The notes below the pieces were generated by a model, which saw only the letters and a program-made list of their open reading frames with translations, had not been told where the DNA came from and did not search any database. This document shows positions 31,645-37,983 of a DNA stretch of 37,983 nt, in pieces. How positions within the stretch are numbered: the first letter of the stretch is position 1; each line of letters starts with the position of its first letter. Source of the stretch: an uncultured Ectothiorhodospiraceae bacterium (GTDB lineage Bacteria; Pseudomonadota; Gammaproteobacteria; S012-40); assembly GCA_945787715.1 (NCBI GenBank), contig CALZJE010000033.1:1-37983 (forward strand), given 5' to 3'. A program made the translations under genes and the position numbers.

Positions 31645-33162
31645 TTAAAAAATAATACTCACAAACCCTTTTAACGCACCAGCTTTCAGTGACATTGCGG
31701 CCTTGCCTATATCCGGTGCAAAATAACGATCTTTGTCGTAGAAGGGTACTTCCTTGCGTAGAATAGCTTTAGCTTGTTCTAGTGATTTCGAACTTTTTAA
31801 GGGTTTCAGGAAGTCCAATCCTTGGCTGGCAGCGAGCCACTCAATGGCAAGAATGTCTGCGGTATTGAGATACATATTATGCAATCGGCGAGCAGCGAAT
31901 GTCGCCATGGAAACATGATCTTCCTGATTCGCTGAGGTGGGTATACTATCGATGCTTGCTGGGTGAGCATAGGTTTTATTTTCACTGGCGAGTGCGGCAG
32001 CGGTAACCTGGGCCATCATGAAGCCAGAATTGACACCGCCGTTTTCCACCAAGAAGGGCGGCAGGCCACTGAGCTTTGAATCGATTAATAACGCGATGCG
32101 CCGTTCTGAAAGCGCACCAATTTCAGCGATTACCAGCGCAAGATTATCAGCTGCCATAGCAATGGACTCAGCATGAAAGTTTCCACCAGAGAGAATTTCA
32201 TTTTCAGCAGAAAAGACCAATGGATTATCAGAAACACCGTTTGCTTCGGTTAAAATAATGGATACCGCATTGCGGAATTGTTGCAAACATGCACCCATTA
32301 CCTGTGGCTGACATCGTAATGAATAAGGGTCTTGTACACGTTCGCAATTTCGATGGCTCTCTTCAATTTGTGAATGATCCAGCAGTTTACGATAGGCTGC
32401 GCCAATGTCTATGACAGATTGATGACCCTGTGCTTTGTGGATGCGTTCATCAAATGGCACGTGCGAACCTTTCGCTGCTTCGACTGATAAAGCGCCTGTA
32501 ACAATACCTGATGCTAGCGCGTTTTCTGTGTAAAACAGTCCTTCAAGTGCAAGTGCCGTCGAAGCTTGTGTTCCATTTAATAAAGCAAGCCCTTCTTTGG
32601 GTGCCAATACTACAGGCTCTAGCCCTGCTATTTCCAATCCTTCCTTGGCGCTGGTTATCTTGTTTTGGTAACGGACAAAACCTTCTCCCAATAATACGGC
32701 ACTCATATGTGCCAGTGGTGCGAGATCACCCGAAGCGCCAACCGATCCTTTAATAGGAATACAAGGATAAACCGCGTGATTCAGTAATGTGAACAGAATT
32801 TTGATGACATCAAGACGAATACCAGAATAACCTCGTGCCAGCGAGTTTATCTTTAATATTATCATCAATCGCACTGTTGAATCCGACATGTAATCCCCCA
32901 CACCAGCTGCGTGGGAAAGTACGATACTTCGTTGCAGTGTTTCCAGTTCATCAGGCGGAATTTTGGTATTGGCAAGTAGACCAAATCCTGTATTGATTCC
33001 GTATACCGTACGACCTTCTTTTATTACCTTGGCTACTGTTTCCGCGGCATGATTAATGGCTGCTTCGCTTTTTTGATTGATAGAAATTTTGAAAGCTTGT
33101 TGATGTATGCGAAAAAGATCGTCGTAAGTTAACTTGCCGGGATTGATGACAAATGATTTCAT
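31645..33162 (-). CDS. hutH: histidine ammonia-lyase
   Basis: A 505-residue enzyme that converts L-histidine to urocanate and ammonia, the first step of histidine breakdown, in the cytoplasm. The Ala-Ser-Gly triad that cyclises to the MIO cofactor is at 143-145 in [21 protein letters not shown] (54-61) and the C-terminal substrate loop region are conserved. Length is as expected (~500-510). The start at 33162 overlaps the hutU stop (ATGA at 33159-33162 on the minus strand), so the two are translationally coupled; a start 16 codons upstream is not needed. It is the second gene of a hutU-hutH operon facing away from hutI-hutG. Confidence 0.96.
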   Translation of the reverse strand: MKSFVINPGKLTYDDLFRIHQQAFKISINQKSEAAINHAAETVAKVIKEGRTVYGINTGFGLLANTKIPPDELETLQRSIVLSHAAGVGDYMSDSTVRLMIILKINSLARGYSGIRLDVIKILFTLLNHAVYPCIPIKGSVGASGDLAPLAHMSAVLLGEGFVRYQNKITSAKEGLEIAGLEPVVLAPKEGLALLNGTQASTALALEGLFYTENALASGIVTGALSVEAAKGSHVPFDERIHKAQGHQSVIDIGAAYRKLLDHSQIEESHRNCERVQDPYSLRCQPQVMGACLQQFRNAVSIILTEANGVSDNPLVFSAENEILSGGNFHAESIAMAADNLALVIAEIGALSERRIALLIDSKLSGLPPFLVENGGVNSGFMMAQVTAAALASENKTYAHPASIDSIPTSANQEDHVSMATFAARRLHNMYLNTADILAIEWLAASQGLDFLKPLKSSKSLEQAKAILRKEVPFYDKDRYFAPDIGKAAMSLKAGALKGFVSIIF

Positions 33163-34835
33163 AATTGATCTTCCTGCATAGGCAAGTCTAATCCATTTTC
33201 CTGTGCGCACTGCATGGCAATCTCATAACCTGCATCAGCATGACGCATAACACCTGTTGCCGGGTCGTTCCATAATACCCGTTGAATACGTTTAGCTGCC
33301 GCCTCCGTACCATCACATACAATGACCAATCCAGCATGTTGACTAAATCCCATTCCAACACCACCTCCGTGATGAAAGCTAACCCATGTTGCGCCACTGG
33401 CAGTATTCAGAAGCGCGTTTAACAACGGCCAGTCGGATACCGCATCTGAACCATCTAGCATCGCTTCAGTTTCACGATTGGGTGAAGCAACTGAACCGGA
33501 ATCAAGATGATCACGGCCAATTACAAGCGGAGCCTTGAGTTCGCCACTGGCAACCATCTCATTAAATGCGAGGCCTATACGAGCGCGGTCTTTTAAACCT
33601 ATCCAACATATGCGGGCAGGTAATCCCTGAAAATGAATACGTTTTCGCGCCATATCCAGCCAGTTGTGTAATTGGGGATTGTCAGGAATTAATTCTTTTA
33701 CTTTAGCATCGGTTTTATAAATATCTTCTGGGTCGCCAGACAAAGCAGCCCAACGAAAAGGTCCTATGCCTTCACAAAATAGGGGACGAATATAAGCGGG
33801 TACAAAACCCGGAAAATCAAATGCGTTTTTTACCCCTTCTTCGAACGCCATTTGACGAATGTTATTCCCGTAATCCAGTGTTGCTGCGCCACTGTTTTGC
33901 AATTCCAGCATTGCTGATACTTGCAAGGCCATGGACTGTTTAGCCGCCTTGATCACAGCTGCTTCATCTTTTTTGCGCATTTCTGCGGCTTTTTCGAGCG
34001 TCCATCCTTTGGGTAGATAACCGTTGAGTGGATCATGAGCACTAGTCTGATCAGTGACTACATCAGGAGTAACATTGCGTTGCACCAACTCAGGAAAAAT
34101 ATCAGCCGCATTGGCTAACAATCCAACACTGACTACCTCGCCCTTGGTGCAAGCTTCCGTTAAGATGGTTAATGCTTCATCCAGCGATGTGGTTTTTTTA
34201 TCGAGATAGCCGGTCTGTAATCGGAAGTCGATGCGTGTTTCATCGACTTCCACTGCCAGCATAGAAAAGCCTGCCATGGTCGCGGCTAAAGGCTGAGCAC
34301 CGCCCATTCCGCCAAGTCCACCGGTGAGAATCCATTTGCCTTTGGCTTCACCACTAAAGTGTTTTTTGGCAATTGCGCCAAATGTTTCATAAGTGCCCTG
34401 TACAATGCCTTGCGAACCAATATAAATCCAGGAACCGGCGGTCATTTGACCAAACATCATCAGCCCTTTTTTATCGAGTTCATTAAAGTGTTCCCAGGTC
34501 GCCCAATGGGGTACGAGATTGGAATTGGCAATAATCACCCGAGGTGCATCTTCGTGCGTTTTAAACACCCCAACAGGCTTGCCACTTTGTACAAGCAGTG
34601 TCTCATCCGTTTCAAGCCGTTTGAGTGTTTCTACCATCTTGTCGAAACATTCCCAGTCTCGCGCCGCGCGGCCCATCCCGCCATAAATAATGAGCTGCTC
34701 CGGATGCTCGGCTACTTCAGCATCAAGATTATTCATCAGCATTCTTAATGGTGCTTCAGTTAACCAGCTTTTAGCGCTAAGCTTAGTCCCGGTGGGGGAT
34801 TTAATCTTACGTGATGGATCGAAACGATTTTGCAT
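33159..34835 (-). CDS. hutU: urocanate hydratase
   Basis: A 558-residue urocanase, which adds water to urocanate to give 4-imidazolone-5-propionate using tightly bound NAD+ as electrophile. The N-terminus has [11 protein letters not shown]. The NAD-binding region is [13 protein letters not shown]. The catalytic Cys (near 410 in the family) lies in [20 protein letters not shown]. The C-terminal [11 protein letters not shown] is also typical. Length matches the family (~555-560). It is the promoter-proximal gene on this side of the divergent hut region, and its end overlaps hutH by four bases. Confidence 0.96.
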   Translation of the reverse strand: MQNRFDPSRKIKSPTGTKLSAKSWLTEAPLRMLMNNLDAEVAEHPEQLIIYGGMGRAARDWECFDKMVETLKRLETDETLLVQSGKPVGVFKTHEDAPRVIIANSNLVPHWATWEHFNELDKKGLMMFGQMTAGSWIYIGSQGIVQGTYETFGAIAKKHFSGEAKGKWILTGGLGGMGGAQPLAATMAGFSMLAVEVDETRIDFRLQTGYLDKKTTSLDEALTILTEACTKGEVVSVGLLANAADIFPELVQRNVTPDVVTDQTSAHDPLNGYLPKGWTLEKAAEMRKKDEAAVIKAAKQSMALQVSAMLELQNSGAATLDYGNNIRQMAFEEGVKNAFDFPGFVPAYIRPLFCEGIGPFRWAALSGDPEDIYKTDAKVKELIPDNPQLHNWLDMARKRIHFQGLPARICWIGLKDRARIGLAFNEMVASGELKAPLVIGRDHLDSGSVASPNRETEAMLDGSDAVSDWPLLNALLNTASGATWVSFHHGGGVGMGFSQHAGLVIVCDGTEAAAKRIQRVLWNDPATGVMRHADAGYEIAMQCAQENGLDLPMQEDQL

Positions 34836-34974
34836 TATACCTTACCCTTTATTTGAACATGATAAGAACAAGTCCATCACATGATTCATTTGAGTTAATT
34901 GCATCTAGTTACGATAATATTAGTATAAACTTACAATTGACTATAACTTTTTATAAGCAAAACAAGCAACAACC
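34836..34974. promoter_or_regulatory. divergent hut promoter region
   Basis: 139 bp between hutU and hutI. For hutI, TTGAGT (34890-34895), 17-base spacer, GATAAT (34913-34918) is a good sigma70 promoter with a ~50-nt leader. A hutU promoter must read the other way; I see only weak candidates in this AT-rich DNA. No obvious HutC operator palindrome was recognised, and no hutC gene is in the window. Confidence 0.55.
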
Positions 34975-36210
34975 ATGCAAGTAGACTGGATCATCAAAAA
35001 TGTAAACCTTGCCACCATGCAAGACAGGGGAGGTACCCCTTATGGCAAAATAGAAGATGGATTGCTTGCAGTACATAACAAAAAAATTGCTTGGTTAGGC
35101 AAACGCAGCGACTCCCCAGTGTTTAAAAATACAACAGTCATTGATGGTGATAATGGCTGGTTAACACCTGGGTTGATTGATTGTCATACGCATTTGATTT
35201 ATGGGGGGGATCGTGCAGAAGAGTTTGAAAAACGGCTACAAGGCAAAAGTTATGAAGAAATCGCACATGAAGGTGGTGGCATTAACAGCACTGTTACTTC
35301 AACACGGAATGCGAGCAATGAAGAACTACTAGCAAGCGCATTGCACCGCTTGAAACAACTTCATGCTGAAGGTGTCACCACGGTTGAAATAAAATCGGGT
35401 TATGGTTTAGATCTCGTCACCGAAGTTCGGATGTTAAAAATTGCTCGCGATTTGCAGAATCAACTACCCGTCACAGTCAAAACGACTTTTCTTGGAGCTC
35501 ATACTTTACCACCGGAATTTAATGATAAAGATGACTACATTGATTTTATTTGCCAACAAGTGATGCCTGAAATCCACAAGCAAAACCTGGCTGATGCTGT
35601 GGATCTGTTTTGCGAAAACATTGGTTTTACCTCAGCACAAAGTAAAAAAGTTTTTGAAGCCGCGAAGCAATTAGGTTTACCCGTCAAAGGGCATGTTGAA
35701 CAACTGACTTATAGCGGCGGTGCCCGATTGATTGCAGAGTTTAATGGCCTCTCTGCAGACCATCTTGAATATCTAGCTGACGATGAAGCTGCGATATTAA
35801 AACAAAACAATGTTGTTGCCGTGTTATTACCCGCAGCATTCTATTACCTTCATGAAAAAAAGATTCCGCCAATTAATGCATTGCGAAAAGCTAATGTGGA
35901 GATGGCAGTGGCAACTGACTGCAATCCTGGTAGCGCTCCCATGGCATCATTGTTATTGGCTATGAATCAAGCTTGTGTGTTGTTTGAGCTTACACCAGAA
36001 GAAGCACTGTTTGGCACGACTAATTGTGCTGCAAAAGCGCTCGGTTTGGGTGAGCACAAAGGACAGTTGCAAACCGGTTACGATGCGGATATTTTATTGT
36101 GGAATATCCATCATCCAGCCGAATTGAGCTATGGAATTAATATGAACAAACCACAGCGTATTTGGGTAGGAGGCAGCGATGTAGGAGGTGACGATGTATC
36201 AACCAGCTGA
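34975..36210 (+). CDS. hutI: imidazolonepropionase
   Basis: A 411-residue amidohydrolase-superfamily enzyme that hydrolyses 4-imidazolone-5-propionate to N-formimidoyl-L-glutamate. The metal site His-x-His is at 71-73 in D-C-H-T-H-L-I-Y-G-G. Further metal/substrate residues are visible in G-A-H-T-L-P, K-G-H-V-E-Q-L, S-A-D-H-L-E-Y and A-T-D-C-N-P-G-S-A-P. The length (usual ~405-415) and all motifs fit. It is the first gene of the hutI-hutG operon, with a sigma70-type promoter at 34890-34918; its end overlaps hutG by 17 bases. Confidence 0.96.
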   Translation: MQVDWIIKNVNLATMQDRGGTPYGKIEDGLLAVHNKKIAWLGKRSDSPVFKNTTVIDGDNGWLTPGLIDCHTHLIYGGDRAEEFEKRLQGKSYEEIAHEGGGINSTVTSTRNASNEELLASALHRLKQLHAEGVTTVEIKSGYGLDLVTEVRMLKIARDLQNQLPVTVKTTFLGAHTLPPEFNDKDDYIDFICQQVMPEIHKQNLADAVDLFCENIGFTSAQSKKVFEAAKQLGLPVKGHVEQLTYSGGARLIAEFNGLSADHLEYLADDEAAILKQNNVVAVLLPAAFYYLHEKKIPPINALRKANVEMAVATDCNPGSAPMASLLLAMNQACVLFELTPEEALFGTTNCAAKALGLGEHKGQLQTGYDADILLWNIHHPAELSYGINMNKPQRIWVGGSDVGGDDVSTS

Positions 36211-37159
36211 TATGTCATTATGGCAAGGCCGAGTTGATGATGAAGAAACAACACCCGCTTTACGGTGGCATCAATCCATAGAAAAATGGGACAACAGCTC
36301 CGACCTCAATAATTCAGCAACATTATTGGGTTTCGCCTGTGATGAAGGTGTGAAGCGCAATCAGGGGCGGCCCGGTTCACGCAACGGTCCAAATGCAATA
36401 CGAAGTGCATTAGCCAATCTTGCTTATCATCAAAACAAACAATCATTCGATGCAGGTAACATTCACTGCGAAGGCAAGAATCTCGAACAAGCGCAACAAC
36501 AACTTGCTGAGCATGTTTCAAATATTCTAACGCACCAGGGTAGGGTAGTTGTTCTCGGTGGTGGACATGAGATGGCTTGGGGAAGTTTTTTAGGACTGGC
36601 AGATTATCTAAATAAAGGAAACCATCATCGCCAGGTTGGCATCATAAACTTTGATGCTCATTTTGATTTACGAAATCCCAAACTCCAAACAAGCTCTGGC
36701 ACTCCCTTTCGACAAATTTCTGAATGGCACGATAGTAACAACAAAACGTTTCACTACCTGGCTATCGGTATTAATCCAACGGCTAATACAAAAGCTTTAT
36801 TTGATTTTGCCAAGCAGAAGAATGTTCAATGGATCGAAGATACCCATTGTACGATAGATCAATTAAATGATATGAAATCGACGATTACTCAATTTTTGTC
36901 TCAAGTTGATGAGCTTTATCTCACCATTTGCCTTGATGTTTTTCCAGGAGACAAGGCACCGGGAGTTAGTGCACCGTCTGCACTGGGTGTAGAGCCAATT
37001 GTCGTCATAAAACTTATTCAAGAATTCAATGCTTTGTGCGAAAAAAATAATGTCGCATGGCAATTAAGTGATATCGCAGAAATGAATCCAGAGTTTGATC
37101 AGGATGGTCGTACAGCAAAGCTGGCCGCAAGATTGGTTCACGAAATTGTTACCAGGTAA
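36194..37159 (+). CDS. hutG: formimidoylglutamase (ureohydrolase family)
   Basis: From ATG 36194 (AGGAGG at 36183-36188) 321 residues; a GTG two codons earlier overlaps that RBS and is less likely. This arginase-family Mn enzyme hydrolyses N-formimidoyl-glutamate to glutamate and formamide, the last hut step. Metal motifs are G-G-G-H-E with His125 and N-F-D-A-H-F-D (Asp154, His156, Asp158). The second Asp pair reads I-C-L-D (Cys246, Asp248) where arginases have D-x-D, before A-P-G-V-S-A-P. G-R-P-G-S-R-N-G-P-N-A-I-R is also a family hallmark. The 17-base overlap with hutI indicates co-translation. This route gives formamide directly, not the HutF/formylglutamate route. Confidence 0.93.
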   Translation: MYQPADMSLWQGRVDDEETTPALRWHQSIEKWDNSSDLNNSATLLGFACDEGVKRNQGRPGSRNGPNAIRSALANLAYHQNKQSFDAGNIHCEGKNLEQAQQQLAEHVSNILTHQGRVVVLGGGHEMAWGSFLGLADYLNKGNHHRQVGIINFDAHFDLRNPKLQTSSGTPFRQISEWHDSNNKTFHYLAIGINPTANTKALFDFAKQKNVQWIEDTHCTIDQLNDMKSTITQFLSQVDELYLTICLDVFPGDKAPGVSAPSALGVEPIVVIKLIQEFNALCEKNNVAWQLSDIAEMNPEFDQDGRTAKLAARLVHEIVTR

Positions 37160-37178
37160 ATTATTAACCTACAATTCA

Positions 37179-37199
37179 CATCATGGTTGAACCATGATG
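37179..37199. other. perfect hairpin after hutG
   Basis: CATCATGGTT, one base, AACCATGATG: a perfect 10-bp inverted repeat 20 bases after the hutG stop. No T-run follows, so it is not a classic intrinsic terminator. It could stabilise the 3' end or bind a protein. Confidence 0.5.
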
Positions 37200-37223
37200 C
37201 ATAGAATTTAAAGGTGCTTTATT

Positions 37224-37359
37224 ATGTCACTGGCCGAGGGAATGAAAGGGCGGAATATATGAAGATATTGATGATCGAGCACAATTTTTATTGCTTTTAA
37301 AGGAAGTTGGTTTAAGGGTTAACTTGCAAATCGAAAGTGCTGATTATAGGTTAAAATAA
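37224..37359 (+). pseudogene. frameshifted small ORF
   Basis: ATG 37224 has AAGGTG seven bases upstream and encodes M-S-L-A-E-G-M-K-G-R before a TGA twelve codons in. One frame over, from about 37250, the DNA reads G-G-I-Y-E-D-I-D-D-R-A-Q-F-L-L-L-L-K-E-V-G-L-R-V to TAA at 37357-37359, with protein-like composition but no start codon. A single-base indel near 37248-37254 would join them into a ~45-residue protein. Family unknown. Confidence 0.35.
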
Positions 37360-37500
37360 ATTAGTGCGTATATAAGATTGTACTATTCCACGTTGAGTCA
37401 AATTGTTCGGCAGAGCGCAATGGATGCGCGGAAAAAGAACGCACTCTTGTTCGTTTCTGGTTCTAAATTTGCATTGAAAAAACAGTTTTTTTGATTATTT

Positions 37501-37581
37501 GAACAAGTAGTAATAACTATTCTATTTTGAGTAAAATGTGCCAATAGATTTGAGGTCATTTTTCAGTTAATCTACTTGTTC
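37501..37581. repeat. perfect 10-bp inverted repeat, 61 bp apart
   Basis: GAACAAGTAG (37501-37510) and CTACTTGTTC (37572-37581) are exact complements bordering an AT-rich segment, 81 bases before the small ORF at 37663. It could be the ends of a tiny element or a pair of regulator half-sites. Confidence 0.5.
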
Positions 37582-37662
37582 TGTATGGAGCGTAGCGTCA
37601 TAGGTTCGATCAGGGGTGTTTATGACGTGTAGTACTTGTCCCTGGAAAAAGGAGGTGATTAC

Positions 37663-37707
37663 ATGTCTAATGAATGTATTAACGGCGCTTCTGGAGGAAC
37701 TTGTTGA
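37663..37707 (+). CDS. 14-codon Cys-containing ORF with consensus-perfect ribosome binding site
   Basis: AAAGGAGGTGATTAC lies directly before ATG 37663, matching the anti-Shine-Dalgarno of 16S rRNA over about ten bases, at ideal spacing. The peptide is MSNECINGASGGTC, with Cys at positions 5 and 14, ending at TGA (37705-37707). A strong intrinsic terminator starts 39 bases later, so the locus makes a short discrete transcript. An overlapping frame from ATG 37622 (33 codons, M-T-C-S-T-C-P-W-K-K..., ending 37723) is an alternative, but has a poorer RBS. Possibilities are a small protein, a leader peptide with attenuator, or chance. I do not recognise it. Confidence 0.4.
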   Translation: MSNECINGASGGTC

Positions 37708-37745
37708 CGCCAAGCTAAACTGACCAGAAGGGCCAGTGCATTTCG

Positions 37746-37777
37746 AAAAAGGGCTAAGTTAACTTAGCCCTTTTTTT
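37746..37777 (+). terminator. strong intrinsic terminator
   Basis: A 30-base perfect palindrome (AAAAAGGGCTAAGTT and its complement, 37746-37775). The working hairpin is GGGCTAAG / CTTAGCCC with a TTAA loop, followed by seven T. It is symmetric and could act on both strands. It ends the small-ORF transcript. Confidence 0.9.
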
Positions 37778-37908
37778 ATAATCTCAGATCAAGACTTAAA
37801 TGAAAAATAGGTTTGTTTAATTTGATTATCAATCTGTTTTAACGATATAGTCAAACAAGGGCTGCCTGAATCATTCTTACTTTTTATCTTTCCAACGATT
37901 AAGATGAT

Positions 37909-37978
37909 GTGCCTAGCCTGCGTTATTGCATTTTTATAATAAAGGAAGGTTAATAATACAATTATGCAAGCCAGGCAC
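37909..37978. repeat. imperfect 28-bp inverted repeat at the window edge
   Basis: GTGCCTAGCCTGC (37909-37921) faces GCAAGCCAGGCAC (37966-37978). Extending inward, 22 of 28 positions pair around a 14-base loop (37937-37950). Such G-T-G-C-C...G-G-C-A-C hairpins recall REP-type elements mobilised by RAYT transposases, a remnant of which appears at 30472-30768; the link is speculative. The preceding stretch 37778-37908 shows no gene. Confidence 0.4.
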
Positions 37979-37983
37979 CTTTC

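Noticed and set aside
31557-31655. Plus-strand frame ending S-N-D-P-I-Y-E-Y-L-N-D-I-A-S-A-V-F just after hutH
   Set aside because: Protein-like, but it has no start or RBS and overlaps the hutH stop; too little to call a gene fragment.

Overview
The window reads as chromosomal DNA of an AT-rich gammaproteobacterium (roughly 40% G+C by eye). The protein families point that way: a CspA-type cold-shock protein, RhlE, a complete hut pathway, a RES/Xre toxin-antitoxin pair, a REP-associated transposase remnant and a methyl-accepting chemotaxis protein. I cannot name a genus. No rRNA, tRNA, CRISPR array or intact transposase was seen.

Layout. 1-3225: four small genes (a single-pass membrane protein, a CAP-domain lipoprotein, a DUF1737-like protein, an MTH1187/YkoF-type protein), then a cold-shock gene with its own promoter, leader and terminator. 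3289-9404: RhlE helicase, a type II P-type cation ATPase, a convergent TVP38/DedA-like membrane protein, and a thioredoxin-like DUF6436-type protein. 9601-13374: a chemotaxis receptor with a multi-pass membrane sensor, a SpoIIAA/STAS-like protein and a PPK2 polyphosphate kinase. 13693-15321 (minus strand): an Xre/MbcA antitoxin and RES toxin, then a broken small ORF and a small gene whose coding frame runs through a strong intrinsic terminator without a stop codon. 16062-22087: an operon for oxidative amino-acid breakdown, made of a Glu/Leu/Phe/Val-type dehydrogenase, a three-gene 2-oxoacid:ferredoxin oxidoreductase and an AMP-forming acyl-CoA ligase, with ATGA/TAATG junctions between the last four genes. 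22988-26124: a PhnD-like periplasmic binding protein followed by a Cache-HAMP-PAS histidine kinase. 26434-31457: a patchwork of a MAPEG gene cut by a 161-bp MITE, a metallo-beta-lactamase-fold lipoprotein and membrane protein opposite an AraC regulator, a RAYT pseudogene, and a decayed PIN toxin beside an intact Phd/YefM antitoxin. 31645-37159: histidine utilization, hutU-hutH on the minus strand and hutI-hutG on the plus strand, diverging from a 139-bp promoter region. 37160-37983: no large gene, but a frameshifted small ORF, a perfect inverted repeat, a 14-codon ORF with a consensus-perfect ribosome binding site and strong terminator, and an edge hairpin.

Functionally, two catabolic modules dominate. 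HutH, HutU, HutI and HutG together convert histidine to glutamate plus formamide. The 16-22 kb operon would deaminate an amino acid, oxidatively decarboxylate the 2-oxo acid to an acyl-CoA with ferredoxin as acceptor, and interconvert free acid and CoA ester. Between them lie sensing modules and small accessory islands in visible decay.

The most unusual signals are the stop-less ORF with an internal terminator (13693-14019), which has the gene architecture of arfA/brfA ribosome-rescue factors; the tiny Cys-containing ORF locus at 37.5-37.8 kb; and the MITE whose conceptual excision restores a normal MAPEG C-terminus.
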